Shown: positions 37,380 to 50,798, counted from the stretch's first letter. The stretch is DNA of 64,000 nt from Zeugodacus cucurbitae (GCF_028554725.1 NC_071667.1:69631501-69695500), one strand, 5' to 3'. Notes: generated by a model from the letters alone, not told the origin. Translations and numbers: made by a program.

Positions 37380-38896
37380 TATTTTCATTAAATTATTTTT
37401 GTTTAATTGAAATTTGGGTTATTTAGCCAAATAAAATTAATTTCATGAAGGAGTTCTACAGTTCACAAGAAATTTGCCCAAGCGGTCACTTCATCATTCG
37501 CTTAGTTACCACTCCCTTCCCACAAAGCCTCATAAAATTTACTGCGTACACTTGCAACATGCGTATATTTAAGCAACCACTACTTACTGCTTAATCATCT
37601 AATTAGAATAGAACAACAAATGCAGAAGCGTATGATATGGACATCGGTGTAAGCGCTCACATATCTTACGCATGGCTGCTGTATGCTTTCACTTAATTAT
37701 ATTTATATACAGACATGTGTGTAATTAACTATTTCATCTCTGCTCCTCCTCTCATTAATAACAAAACTAATGTAATTAATCTTCATCTAATTTCTCTCGG
37801 TATCATTTACGCGTTGCGGTAGTGATGAACATCAGACAGTTGCTAAACAAGTGTGTTACATGAATAAAATATGAAATGTAAGTAGTGGTACATACATATG
37901 TACAATATGTTTAATTAAGTTGGCGTATTTTTAGTAGAAAACTCCTGACATACATGTACCACATATATTTACAATATGTATATGATAATTAACATATTTT
38001 TGTGGTATTTCAGTACTTGTACCGAATTTCAACTGTAATTTCGAAAACAAAAAGTAAATTCTAGTTCTAATTAGTTTATATTTGATTTTCAAAAAATTAT
38101 TATAATAATCGAAACGCTAAGCGAGTCATGAACTACTAGCAAGCAAACTGTTGGTTACGTATACGCCGTAGCTATTCATATAGCTTGTATTAAAATGGTA
38201 CTTTGTGGAATTTTAAGTCAATAAGATATTTTTATTGCTATATATTTTATATAAAAAAAATTATGTTAATATAATTTAAGACGTGAAAAGATAGAAACTA
38301 CTTCGGCTAAATATTTTGGTTACATGACTTTATCTTCTTCTGCTTTCTTCACTTTACTTCTGCCATTTTCACTTTAATTATTTAATTAAAAAATTTTTCG
38401 AATTATTCTTAGAAACAATAATGAAGTCTACAAGTGAAAAAGGATAAAAGCATATGAAAAAAAAAATTCATAACAGCTAATATATCAATTTGTTCCTATT
38501 TCGGTAAATTAAACATAAAATCCTTCAAGATAAGAGAGAAGAAAAGAGTAAATTTCATCAAATATTAATTATACAATAATATTAAAATGAATTAAGAATT
38601 TATGAAACTATTAGCAGACCGCTCCGCTTTCGCACGGGGTTAAACAAACATTTCAAGAGTTATAAGTTTTTACTCACTCTCCCGTACATATGTATGTACT
38701 TTCCGGTTTCTTTAAAATAGTAAAATGAGGAAAATTCGAACATGAACTTATATTTTATTTGCAATGAGCTAAAACGTGATTACCGCCTCTAATATTTGCT
38801 GTGCGTTGTCTTGACGATTTTCATTTTCAGAACAAGATTCTCCATCACGGAGTCTTTTTGATAACCTCACCTGGGAACTACATACATATAAATACA
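37380..38896. other. AT-rich non-coding stretch
   Basis: No gene or element recognised. ACATATGTATGTA-type motifs are frequent. Confidence 0.65.
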
Positions 38897-38898
38897 TA

Positions 38899-39829
38899 AA
38901 GGGTGATTTTTTAAGAGCTTGATAACTTTTAAAAAAAAAAACGCATAAAATTTGCAAAATCTCATCGGTTCTTTATTTGAAACGTTAGATTGGTTCATGA
39001 CATTTACTTTTTGAAGATAATTTCATTTAAATGTTGACCGCGGCTGCGTCTTAGGTGGTCCATTCGGAAAGTCCAATTTTGGGCAACTTTTTCGAGCATT
39101 TCGGCCGGAATAGCCCGAATTTCTTCGGAAATGTTGTCTTCCAAAGCTGGAATAGTTGCTGGCTTATTTCTGTAGACTTTAGACTTGACGTAGCCCCACA
39201 AAAAATAGTCTAAAGGCGTTAAATCGCATGATCTTGGTGGCCAACTTACGGGTCCATTTCTTGAGATGAATTGTTCTCCGAAGTTTTCCCTCAAAATGGC
39301 CATAGAATCGCGAGCTGTGTGGCATGTAGCGCCATCTTGTTGAAACCACATGTCAACCAAGTTCAGTTCTTCCATTTTTGGCAACAAAAAGTTTGTTAGC
39401 ATCGAACGATAGCGATCGCCATTCACCGTAACGTTGCGTCCAACAGCATCTTTGAAAAAATACGGTCCAATGATTCCACCAGCGTACAAACCACACCAAA
39501 CAGTGCATTTTTCGGGATGCATGGGCAGTTCTTGAACGGCTTCTGGTTGCTCTTCACCCCAAATGCGGCAATTTTGCTTATTTACGTAGCCATTCAACCA
39601 GAAATGAGCCTCATCGCTGAACAAAATTTGTCGATAAAAAAGCGGATTTTCTGCCACTGATTTTGGTAATAAAATTCAATGATTTGCAAGCGTTGCTCGT
39701 TAGTAAGTCTATTCATGATGAAATGTCAAAGCATACTGAGCATCTTTCTCTTTGACACCATGTCTGAAATCCCACGTGATCTGTCAAATACTAATGCATG
39801 AAAATCCTAACCTCAAAAAAATCACCCGT
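38899..39829 (-). mobile_element. Mariner-like element (DD41D, rosa-type), internally deleted
   Basis: The left end is AAGGGTGATTTTTTAAGAG. The right end, read on the opposite strand, is ACGGGTGATTTTTTTGAGG. Flanking TA dinucleotides at 38897-38898 and 39830-39831 are the expected target duplication. The body carries a transposase on the minus strand. At 931 bp it is short for the family (about 1.3 kb). The shortfall matches loss of the DNA-binding part of the transposase. DD41D mariners with this type of ending are known from tephritid flies (the rosa group). Confidence 0.88.
39004..39716 (-). pseudogene. Mariner transposase, catalytic domain intact, DNA-binding region deleted
   Basis: The transposase cuts and pastes the element at TA sites, using three aspartates that hold metal ions. 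The frame from 39657 to the stop at 39004 keeps the complete catalytic domain. The first Asp is in FSDEAHFW (residue 15), the second in WFQQDGATCH (residue 108), and the third in CDLTPLDYFLWG (residue 150). The last two are separated by 41 residues, hence DD41D. A start fragment, MNRLTNEQRLQIIEFYYQN, lies just upstream at 39716-39660 but in a different frame. Everything between it and the catalytic domain, roughly 130 codons that include the helix-turn-helix part, is missing. It cannot work alone but the frame is otherwise undecayed, so the loss is recent. Confidence 0.88.
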
Positions 39830-39831
39830 TA

Positions 39832-41260
39832 TAAATCTTTCCTCTTTATAACAGTAGTATAGATAAGCAAACATTATTGGTTATGTATACGCCAAGGCCT
39901 TTCCCATTTTGATGAATTTTTTAAAATTTCCTAGTATTTTTTTATTATTTTCAAGAAAATGTTTGCAAAGTATAGAAAATATACAACTAAAATTCGTAAA
40001 AGTAGGTTTTTATTTATGATTTTGAGAAATAAGATGATGGCATGTGGGCAGCTTCCCATTCACTTCTAGTCTTTTAGCCATGGAATTCTTATGCTGAAAT
40101 GAACTTAATTCCATATAAGTAACTCGTTTATTACTCTTCAAATAAATTCAAGCCAAGGCTGAACTATTGTATTTAAGGAACAGACAGTAACGAATTGTGA
40201 AAATGTTACAATGAATTAAAAAAATAGCATTTCAATTTTCTTATAAGTTATTCAAATGCGCCCTACAGCACACAAACAAACTCATTTATATATGAAATTG
40301 CTTATCTTGCATGTAGCAGTATGGCATAATAACCAAATATTCACAACTCATTGTGTCTTTTTATCACATCTTGGCATGCATTGTATACAGTTTTATGCAT
40401 AGTTAAACCGGATTGACAAAAAAACTCCTCAATAAACAAGCAAGAAAAGCACTTTACATTTACTTTAAACTACAGCTCACAAAATAATCATTTTTCAATG
40501 ACAATCGGTTTTTCGCACAAATGCGTCGCCACTGTGTAACTGTATGGCCTGATGGCATAGAGTCATATGTGTAGACTTGCACAAAACTTTTATCTACTTT
40601 GCACATGAACGCACTGTAACGAGGACAACAAGTAAGTAAATATGAAAATACAAATATTACAACAAAAAAAAAAAACATTTTTTTTTTACTCATAAGAAAA
40701 AATACACGCATATTCTCACACATGTGTGGCTTTATTGTATAGTAAATGTGAGTGTGTGTGTGTCGCATGTGTGTGCATGATTTCGTTAAATAAATTATAT
40801 TACATCAATTTCATTAATATTATCCTACAATGCGTAGTAAAATGCCAAAAGCTGCTTGCTTTTGTCACGGAAATTGCATTTTCCAAGCGAGTGAGCTTTT
40901 ATTAAAATGAAGTCAGTCGACGCTGTTTTTTCTCACTCTTAGCAAATTTCGAAATTATTGAAAAATACTGTAATGCCATAAATTGTAAATTATATAGTTG
41001 AAAGCCTATTCAGTGGTTATTGTGCTCATTTGTGTGCTTGTACACGTATGTGGGTGTGTGCGCTTATTCATTGAAGTGTGCGGCTTAAGCCTTTGATTGC
41101 ATTGCTGTGGTGGCTGCGTGCAGCAGAGATTGTTGTGGCAGCCAATGCATTAAAATATATATTTGTTGTAGTGTGCGCGCAAATGTGATGAACTATCTTT
41201 TATTAATAAGTTAACAGATAAATATAAAATAATTTTCTTATTTTCAACAAAGCTTTTCTT
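39832..41260. other. Non-coding stretch with TG/CA repeats
   Basis: A GTGTGTGTGTGTG run lies near 40,750-40,763. No gene recognised. Confidence 0.6.
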
Positions 41261-41264
41261 ACAG

Positions 41265-41447
41265 ATTTTCAGCAGCAAACCGTGTTTTATGCCTCTTAGT
41301 GCTTTCATAAACAACTTTCAACCACTTTTGTTGTACAAAAGAATTTTAATTGTCATTTTAATTATTTATTCATTACTGCCACACACTTTTTCCGTTAACA
41401 CCTGCAACACTTTTTCATTAATAAATAATTTGTTATACATAATTTAA
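41265..41447 (+). CDS. Weak candidate terminal exon
   Basis: The strong acceptor AAGCTTTTCTTACAG ends at 41264. Sixty codons follow in the first frame, from IFSSKPCFMPLSAF to TAA at 41445-41447. They include a hydrophobic run (ILIVILIIYSLL) that could be a membrane span. AATAAA occurs at about 41,524 and 41,554, the second followed by TGTGTGG. The codons are AT-driven and no family is recognised, so chance is the leading alternative. Confidence 0.13.
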   Translation: MFSSKPCFMPLSAFINNFQPLLLYKRILIVILIIYSLLPHTFSVNTCNTFSLINNLLYII

Positions 41448-42490
41448 AGCGTTGTGGCAAGCATATCCGCTGCCTAAAGAGTTGCAAACTTGAAAAAAAA
41501 CCCACAAAAATTACAAATGCACAATAAAAGCTCTTCAGTATTTAATTAAAATAAACTGTGTGGAAAATTTTTTCCGCTCATAATTATACATTTTATTCGC
41601 CTGCTACTGGCTGGCTCATTCATTTGCTTCCAAAAAATAATAAAAGCATTTAATTGAAATTAAATGCCAGTAATATGATGAGCAAAGTTAAATTACAATA
41701 ATAATTACGTTCGGAAAAAATATGCAACAAAAATATAATTATAATAATAAAGTAGTTATGCAAACTAACTATTTATGAAGCCATAATGAGCAAATCGGCG
41801 GATGCGTATACGCAGTGGCATTTAATTTCATTCGAACAACTATTTTAATTATTACATTACTTGGTGTTTGCGCAAAGGAATTTTGCAGTATTTTACAACT
41901 ATTAATCAAATAATCACGAAATTAATGGGGGAATATGCAAATATAAGCGAAATATTATCTGTACAAATGTATGTAATGAGCTTTCATAATTGCGCTTTTA
42001 GCATATTTTTTTTTTGGTATTTTTATTTAAAAATTTCTTATTTCTATTTTAGCTCCGGAGTGTGTGTACATGAATAATGTATTTGCTTAATAGAGTGAAA
42101 ATTAAATTAACTTCCCAGCATGAATATTTGAGTACTTTAATAGCGATTTAAGGATGAGTAAAGTGTTGATTTTCTTGACTTACATTTAAAGTTTATATAT
42201 ATGCATTTTCTCAGTTGATATGACTTTTTAAAGTCGATAATCTTCTTAATAAATGGATAATAGTGGTTTTAATTGATTTTATATTTCATTCGTATATCTA
42301 GGCATTAAGTTTATTTGATTTGTATTTTACTCCAAAGCAAAATATTTCGGAATAGAGGTGAGAATTAAATTGAACTCCAAGATAAATACTAGAAAATGTA
42401 AGGATAAGATATTTTTTGTTTAAGCATGCCAAAGACAATAAGTTAAAGTTTGCTTTGAATTTCAAAAATGTCTCCACTAAAAAGGCAATA

Positions 42491-42918
42491 CAGTGTAATT
42501 TCCATAACTCGAACTCTTGAAATGACAATAGAAGTAAAATTACATACAAAATTCATTCCATAAATCGAACTTTTCGAACAGGGGATAATACAAAATTTAA
42601 AATTTTTGCTATCGAGGCAGTATTTTAAAAGAGTCCCACTATATCATATGGAGGCGAACAAGAAATATGTTATTACACTTTTGGATTACATAAATCATGT
42701 AACAAAGTCATGAGATACAGACGTCAAGAGCCAAATAGGAAAAGTGCATCAGACAAACTTACAGAATATACGTTTTAACGTATATTCATAAAACTTTATG
42801 CGAAGTAAATTGATAAAATTATGTATAAACCTATATTTTACAGTTTTTTTTAAATGTCCAAGTCTCTCTAACTCGAAGTTTTTTTGTGGATTATGGTGAT
42901 TCGAGAGAAGTTCCACTG
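42491..42918. mobile_element. Pogo/Tigger-like element, non-autonomous
   Basis: The left end is CAGTGTAATTTCCATAACTC. The right end, on the opposite strand, is CAGTGGAACTTCTCTCGAAT. TA lies directly outside at 42489-42490 and 42919-42920. CAGTG ends with a TA duplication are typical of pogo-type elements. The 428-bp body has no transposase domain I can recognise. A smaller relative lies at 50,710. Confidence 0.6.
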
Positions 42919-42924
42919 TATTTT

Positions 42925-45900
42925 CAAAATACGTCGTGTTGAAGGAGAGGATATGTTACTTCTCTCTCTCCCTTCCTCTCTCTAATAAACTAAATATTCG
43001 CATTTGTTATTGTATCTCATCCTGACAACATCTTCTAAACAAAAACTTTAATGACTCTACAGTTAGGTTCTGTCTCGCTGGAGACCTTTGTTATAGGAAC
43101 ATAAATCATCTACTACGAATTGATTTGGAGATGGACCTCTTAATGCATTCAAGTATATTCAGAATAATATTCGCATGGAAATTAAGGATGGAAATATTTG
43201 TGCCTATATTTTGGGAAGTGGATCAAAAGAAATTAAAAACTACTAAATTGTATTGGTCGAAATGAGAGAGAGAAAGAAAATAAGATTTCCAAATAATTCA
43301 AGATGAGATAGAACATTTCAAGAACAATTTATTGCTTATATATTTTATTAAGATATCAGCAGATTCAACATTCAGTATGACGCGTAATCTTACTGCAAGT
43401 TAGAAATGTTCTAACAATTTGTAATGTGGCAAACGTGGTCCGTTTGGAATAAAGGCCGTACGTACTGGCTATTGAAATGTAAAAGGAAGTACATAAGAAC
43501 TCTAGTTGGAGTGCTATCAGGCCATTGTTTGATAGGAAAACAGGTCGACAGACTGGTGATATCAAACAATGACTATTTATTATCCATTAATGCAGAATGC
43601 TTCCATTTGCGCAAATTGCATTTTCACAAATTATGATAACAATAAACCTGAAAGCACGCTTAAAAGGATTAAAATAACAATTAATTAAAGACATGCAAAT
43701 ATTAGCAGAGTGACACTCTCTCACACACTCACACACACATGCACACATGTGTGCCTATGTACACACCTAAATACCTGCACGCTTCCATCAAGTTGTGCTA
43801 ATGATCAGCAAAAGCATGGCATCTTGTCAGTTATTTGCAATTAGTGCAACAATTAAGCGAATGTGCATGACTCTGCATAAATTCGTTGGAATTTTGGTAG
43901 AAAAAAATGGAATATGCTAAACAATGAAGAAAGGAAGTGCAACACGGCGAGCAGCGCATTTAGCTGACAATTTTGCCAAGTCGCTCGGTTTTCCACACCA
44001 GCACAAACACACACTCATTTGCAGCTATGTAAATAGGTAAATATTTGCATTTCTTCATATAGAAATATGTTTACATTTATATATGCAAGCGTTGGCTGTG
44101 TAATTTATATGTTTGCTAAACGCAAACAAACTCCGTAAAGGTGTGCAAAAAGGCATTGCGGGAATGGAGGGGAAAGCAGCGCAGCAGGCGGGGGCACAGT
44201 CAACACGGAGAAGCAGTGAAGCGTACAAAACTAACGGTGACAGCACAAATATTTGTGCTTAGAAAATAATAATATATTCAGGAAATTTTGGGTTGTGATT
44301 CATTTGAATGACGACTAGTAAGGAACTAGTTCATTTCGGAGCGCATTTCAATTGTGTTGATAAAAATATCTTGTTTTGCAATTATTCTTAGAAAAAACTC
44401 ACGAAAATGTTTCAAGTTCAAATTAAGAGTTAAAAATATAGTAGTTTGGATGCCACATATTCTGTATTCCAAGACAATTCTCCTTACATCATTTACAGAG
44501 AACTTGATTTTGTATAACTTATACGATAACCAGTTAAATTTATATATGTATATGCACCCACTGTGGCACATCTGGCAATTGTCTAACTCTGCATTCTTGC
44601 AAATCTTAATTATGAATATTTATATATATATGTATTTCTGTACATACATATGTGGTCCCAGCTGCGGTAACTGAGCGCTTAGAGTAGCGTGTGGCACTTC
44701 CTTTATGCTGATGCACTCAGAAGTAATTAAGCAAATATATTTAAGTATGCTTTTGTATTCATATTATTATGTACATATGCCAGCCGCTTTGTACGTTTGC
44801 GGGTGATTTTAATTAAATTAACATGTGTTTGCTTCATTGTTAATTAACATTAAAAAAGAAGTATTTCATTTCAAATGCGCACATACACACATACAGTATA
44901 ACTTTGCTGTAATTTGCATTTGTATCAAAAGGAAGATAAAAAGGAAGCCAATGCTTTACAGACATATTTACATATGTATTTGCTTATTATATGCGTGTAA
45001 ATAAAATTAAAATATAACAGAGAAATGTCTTCTTTTGCTATTATTTGCTTTTTTGACTTAATAAAATGTTTGTGTTCATTGAAATATCTATGTTTTTTCT
45101 TTTAAATTTAATTTTTAACACAATCTCTACCGTTTAGAAATAATTATTAAAAATAAAAACTAGTTCAATGAAGCTTATATATCATATCACCATTATTTGG
45201 AGCTTCAAAATATTTTTAAAGATTAATGTTTTGTTTACAAAGATTCTCCAAACAACCGAAAATTTCGATGAAAATCTTTGTCCAAGATCTTAATGAATAT
45301 TGTCCGCAGTCATGACAGTCCTAAGAACTAACTTCAGAATCTTTCTAACTAGAACAATTATAAGAAAAGCTTCCGGGGCAGGATTTGAAGTGGAGAATAG
45401 GCATCCCTTATGATTCAAGATGTCATTTTTTGACCACCTCTTGTGTATAATTTTGGATGTAATAAATTCCAATCCACTCCAACTACATGTCCAATGAAGC
45501 TAATATAGCTAACGGGTTAACGAAGATTAAAAACCATATTATCTAGGAGTTTGTAACCGACTCTGCAGTAGAATTTCACTAAAATAAGCAAAGGAGTAAA
45601 ATTTTGAGGTTATAAATTAGTAAAACTCTTCAACTGAATGTCTGCATCAAACATTAAAACACCTGGTGAATGTCAATTGATTCCATAGATTTATGGTTAC
45701 AACAAACAATGCAAAAGCAAAGGCAGAAATGAAGATTTTTAGGGCACCAATACAACCCAACGAGAGTGGCTCAAATTTCAAAAGCAGGACTACAACCAAA
45801 AACAAAAAAAAATAAAAAAAAAATTGAACCTTCTATCATGCGCTTTAACCCTTGACTGTCGGTATAGCTGCTCACAGACACAATGGCAAGCATTTGACAT

Positions 45901-47505
45901 ATATACTTTCATTGTGCTGCACCTGCAGCATGGCCTTTTACATTTCACCCTCTGTGTGCATAACCTCATTGTATGCCTGTTTATATATTTATTTATTTTT
46001 ACAATATTTTGTACCATTAAAGCGTTGCGTGACGGTAGTGGAAGCTGTATGCAGCCGTAAAACATGAATACAATTCAATTGAATTGGTTGACAGGAAAAT
46101 GTTTGCCAGCGTATTGGCACATGCAAGCGCTTATAATTTTTTATTTGTATATATTTTATAGGAACAAGCAAGTGAAATATGTTAGCAATACACTGAAAAA
46201 TCAGAATAAAACCAGATGACAAGAAATTATAATTGTGATCAAAAGTATTGAAAGTATGATTTTAGTTCTCAAAAAAGATGCACGTGCTTCCTTAATTGAA
46301 CAATTTGGCTCACAAGTAAGAAGCACAATAAAATTTTTTACCCAACAAATTAAAAAAAAAATCCAAAACTAAAATAGAAATCATTTCACAAGAAATTCTT
46401 TATATAAATCTTTAGATCCAAGTAAAAAAATATTAACTAAAACTTAGGCATAGGAAATGAATATCAGAGATGTTAATCATATTGATATTCTAAGACTCGA
46501 ATTACAAATTTTGGAACTCCAATATTATGGTGTACTGTTGAAATTTTTTTTGTTATTGCAACTGTTCTTTAGGTCTTCAAAATGATACTTCGGAAGCAAG
46601 ATTTAGAGAGTTAAATTGGGTGAGCTCAAATTTGAGTTAGAGGAAGAAAATTTGTGGCGAATTTTTTCCATCTTTTCAATTTGAAGTATAATTGTGATGA
46701 AATCATGGACCGAGGCTCCTGTATGGCATCAAGGATACAGTAAAACCAGTACAAATCTAAAAGATAATTTTTTACAGATATCTCTTGAATATATGTCTTT
46801 ATCTTAAAAGTCACAACAAAGTTGTTGTGTTTCGGTTGTATCCTTCGCATTCCAGAAGTACAAAATAAGAATCAAAATAAAATCTTCAAGCTCAAATGCA
46901 ATAACTTCCATATATGTTACAAGGAAATGTTAATGTCAATTAAAACTTGCCAATTCCTTATATAAACACATAGAGGACATTTCACAAATATTTATCCCTT
47001 AACAGATACCTTACTAAGCAATATATTCAGTAGAAGTTAGTGTCTAGTGTTCATTCTTTTATAAAACTGAAGTTATTTCAAGTTAAGTTAATTATTAATT
47101 GTTCGATACATTCATATAGTTCGCGACATATTCGTTAACCAATTTAATTTCAACCCCTAAATGGCTCAACTGGACGGTGTAAAATACCATACAAGCATGT
47201 GAAAACATGTATTTTAACAAGCAAAAAGGGGCTTTCAATAGGTTGATATAGTTGAAAAAAAAAATATATATATATAAAAAGTAAAATTGGAATTAGACGC
47301 AGTCATGCTGGTCACATGGCGAAAGTTCTCTTCATACACCAAATATCCAGAATCTTTGAAAAATTATCATTTCATATGTTTTTCGTATTCTTAAAAAAAT
47401 TTCTATGCCTTTAGAATTTGAAATTATGTTCAATGTATCACAATGTTGTTAGTAAATTGTCTTCATATACATATGCATAATATATATATTTCTTTTTCCA
47501 TTTGT
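42925..47505. other. AT-rich non-coding stretch
   Basis: There is a TC-rich run at about 42,958-42,980 and CA repeats at 43,715-43,745. No gene recognised. Short frames on both strands are unremarkable. Confidence 0.6.
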
Positions 47506-47565
47506 GCCCGCAGGAACGACAGCAACTCTAAGAAATGCGAGAATAGTTTTTACACTTCCGCATAT
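47485..47565 (+). other. Strong splice acceptor followed by a possible short exon
   Basis: TTTCTTTTTCCATTTGTGCC, followed by CGCAG, ends at 47513 and is a very good acceptor. In the frame that completes a codon with one base, NDSNSKKCENSFYTSAYSRC follows and stays open for 26 codons. In phase 0 a stop comes after ERQQL, so it is not a simple continuation of the exon at 34227. No donor or nearby poly(A) signal settles the end. Confidence 0.15.
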
Positions 47566-47569
47566 AGTC

Positions 47570-49900
47570 GATGCATACTCTATGTACATTATTAATATAT
47601 ATTATGCATGCTACACTGTATTCTAGAGAATTTTCTTATGCATGTATGCATGTGTGTGTAATACAAATTGAGTGCAATGGCTTAACAATTGATTGCTGAC
47701 TTTATACAATTCACTGACTTGGTCTGGTTGATTGCTGCTGTTGTAGCTATTATTGTTATTATTGGTACTATGCATTGAACGAAGGAACTTATATGTATGT
47801 TGTATGAAATGCTATTTATATGTGATTGTATGTGTGGCTTCACGTTGCTGACAAATTTGCACAATTGCCAGCAATTGAAGCATAAAACAAGCAATGAAGC
47901 AAACAAATTGCATGCAGGCACATACCAATACATATATACACTTACTTGAACATACGTGAATATACATACATACTTTCTTATATACTGAGTTGAACACAGT
48001 TAGTATTGGTAACCAAGCAGCAGCGCAGTAAGCAAGCGTGATACTGTTAAATTCATTTCTTAAATTTGTATTTTTTATGCATTCCATAAACATAAAATTC
48101 GCTTGCTACTCAATTCTTGTTAATATAAAATTTGAAGGCAAATGCATACACACAAACATACTCTTAATGCATACAGTTAAGTGTGCTCACTACTGGCCAC
48201 GGGTCGTATACTTGACTTTGTCAGCGCAGTCACAGCCGCTGCTACGGCGACTCTGCTGCCATGTCGTCAGGCACTTAACACATTTTACGCAATTGACGGC
48301 ACTTAAGCCGCAGAAATTATGTCGCATTAAACACTTTGAGACACAAACACAGACCACACGCGCCGCACACGCAACCACACCCCACCTTACTCACACGCCA
48401 GCAGCAGTCACAATGTGCACTCGCAATCAGCAAGCAAGCGCTCGTATAATAACGGTATGGAAAAAATGTGAAATAAACTGTCTGCTCGATGAAGCATAAG
48501 TCGAAATCATTACTTCGCGTCTTCGCGGTGACATTTTACGACTTGCCGACAACGGTAACAATAATGCCAGCATCAAAAAATAATCATAATATGCCCGATA
48601 ATGCGCTACACAACGTCACACACATACAAACACACAGAGCGACATAAATATGCACTTTTCATCAAGCAGCTAAAGTTATTAAATGCGGAAGGAGCTGGCG
48701 GTAGAGGGGTTGCTGTGCGTTTACACACAAACACACGATTGTCTGCGGTCGCATTAGCGCACACCTTGCCGCCGCCGTCGCCGTCGCCGCAGCCGCGCAA
48801 CCACATCAATGTCATTCATTACACACGTCTTCGTAGCATTCGACTGCCACCAGCTACAGTTTCGACCGAATCTCACATTCCCTGCGGTTGATTATGCGTT
48901 AGATGTGGTCGTGTTGGTCGTAGTAAGCAATGCGTTGCATAAAAACATGAGCCAGTGTGGAGGCGTGTGTGTGTGTGTGAGTGTTGTGCGTGTGAATTAC
49001 ACGCTTGTGTAAATTGTAAGTAGTAAAAGTCGATGAGAAAATTATGCCAATTGAGGATGTAGAAAATTATACAAAGAAGAAAAATTATTGAAAAAGCATT
49101 TGCTGCATATTGATTGTGGGGGTAAGCAGGAATAAGAAGCAGTGAAGAGACAAGTGAGGAGAGTGTAATGACTAAGCGACGGAGTTGTTGTAAGAGAGGT
49201 AGTTGGAGGAAGGCGGGGAAAACCACTCTAAGCAATCATTTAAGTAAGTAGCGAAACATTGTTACTTCGAGTGTGTAAAAAATATATATATTTTATAAAT
49301 ATATATACATAAGTATATATATTAGTACAGATATATAAGCTCTAATGGCATTTTGCTTTTTTCAATACATTTTAGCAACACACGTAAAATATATTGCACA
49401 AAGCAACATAACTAACTCACATTTGTGTAATTTACGCGCCATTTTCTTGCACAATTTTCTACAATTACTTTTATATTTCGAAATCACTCAAACGGAAATT
49501 GGTGTTGTGTATGAAATAAAATATAAATTCGGTTAAAAAATAAAATAAAAATTTATTTATGTGACTGTTATTATTTTATTGGTTCCAGCAATTTAAACAT
49601 ACTCGTATATTGAATGTGACAATAAGTGAAGTCTTTTATATTCTCTTCATAACTCTTGCTTGGGGTTTTATGGATGGAAAAGCGAATTTAATTCTAAAGC
49701 GAATTTAAGAAAGTGCAGAGCAATTCTAAGAATTCAAGAAAATTTATAATAAATCCTGAAAACAAAAATTTTGCAAAGAAACCGTTTGGAACAATATTCA
49801 GAGTTTTTAAATGTTTTTTTTTTTTCAATCACTAAATTATGCTTTGCAAATTTAGCTGTGATCTACTCAAGTTGTTCCTTAGCTCTCTAACAGTGAAGAT
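47570..49900. other. Non-coding stretch with a GC-richer island
   Basis: About 48.18-48.92 kb is less AT-rich and contains a CCG/CGT triplet run (48,768-48,798) and CA/TG repeats. The 153-codon frame at 48038-48499 reads CA-rich sequence (TQTQTTRAAHATT) and is not convincing. The island could be a regulatory region. Confidence 0.5.
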
Positions 49901-49906
49901 TCCTAA

Positions 49907-50287
49907 TATCGTTTTTAGACAGCCAAATACAGTTATCAATTTAAATTTTTATTGAGAAACTCTTTTTTGCCTCGATAACCGATCAGCTGTTATACATATT
50001 TGTTTTGGTTTTCATAAGAAGTTGGTAAGTTTCATCAGATGATTAATATATTCAGCAGCGACATCTACCGTAGCTTTTTTATTAAAAAATTCAGCCAACC
50101 GCAGACAAAGAACGTACATCGTACATCGTACGTCTTTGTCGCAGAGTTGCATTTGATTTTCAAGTCGACTTAAATTCAATTTAAAATAAATGGAGATTGT
50201 ATTTTGTATGGTAAATCGATCTTAATAAGCGTTTAAATCGTGCAGAGGCCGGTAAATTGATCAATTAGCGACTGTCTAAAAACGCTA
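49907..50287 (-). mobile_element. PIF/Harbinger-like MITE, copy B (inverted)
   Basis: The left end is TATCGTTTTTAGACAG. The right end, on the opposite strand, is TAGCGTTTTTAGACAG. TAA stands outside both ends (49904-49906 and 50288-50290). The interior aligns in reverse with the copy at 63,152-63,501. Shared blocks include TAATTGATCAATT, CGATTTAAACGCT/CGATTAAAACGCT, GATCGATTTAC and TAAGAAGTTG...AGTTTCATCAG. A 3-bp TWA duplication is the hallmark of PIF/Harbinger. The copy is 31 bp longer than its relative and contains an extra hairpin at 50,104-50,140. It is non-coding. Confidence 0.75.
50104..50140. repeat. Hairpin inside the MITE
   Basis: GACAAAGAACGTAC and GTACGTCTTTGTC pair with a single bulged base around a 10-base loop. 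The other copy of the MITE has no matching hairpin, so this looks like a later gain. Confidence 0.7.
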
Positions 50288-50709
50288 TAATTTTTACTCA
50301 TTTCATCATTATTAAATGGAATAAATTTAAATTGTATTCATTCACAAAAGTGCTCATCACTCCATTTTGTTGATTTTTTTTTAAATAATAAGCAACTAAA
50401 GCTACACCGGACCATTCATTCCTTTAGCCGAACCTTTTTCGAAATTAGTCTCGGTATCCATGAGTTCGGACACGAGGAAAATTGTATATTATTTTTGTCA
50501 CTTTTTGAAATTCGACAGTGTTAGGTGGATTGCGATGAGAATGAGATGGAATTTAATTTTTTCCAACGGATGTTAAATTTACTGAGGTGTTTCTCAGTCG
50601 AAACATTGCTCAATTCTTTCTGTTTGACATCATTTTCATTACCCTTATGGAATTAGAAAAAAGGAGCTCAATAATAATATTTTATTATCTTAATGTTCAT
50701 CAATATATA

Positions 50710-50798
50710 CATTTGAACTTCCTTAACTCGAACTTCTATACTCGAAGTTCTCCATAAAATTCACACAAATTATCTTCCGTAACACGGAAGATCAACTG
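50710..50798. mobile_element. 89-bp pogo-like MITE
   Basis: The left end is CATTTGAACTTCCTTAACTC. The right end, on the opposite strand, is CAGTTGATCTTCCGTGTTAC. TA stands outside at 50708-50709 and 50799-50800. The ends and the AACTCGAAC block resemble the element at 42,491. It is non-coding. Confidence 0.55.

Noticed and set aside
47513..47530. Acceptor at 47513 as the second exon of the 34,227 gene
   Set aside because: In the required phase a stop comes after five codons, giving a 19-residue product, which is unlikely.
48038..48499. 153-codon plus-strand open frame
   Set aside because: Its second half reads CA-rich sequence, there is no domain, no good start context and no poly(A) signal nearby.
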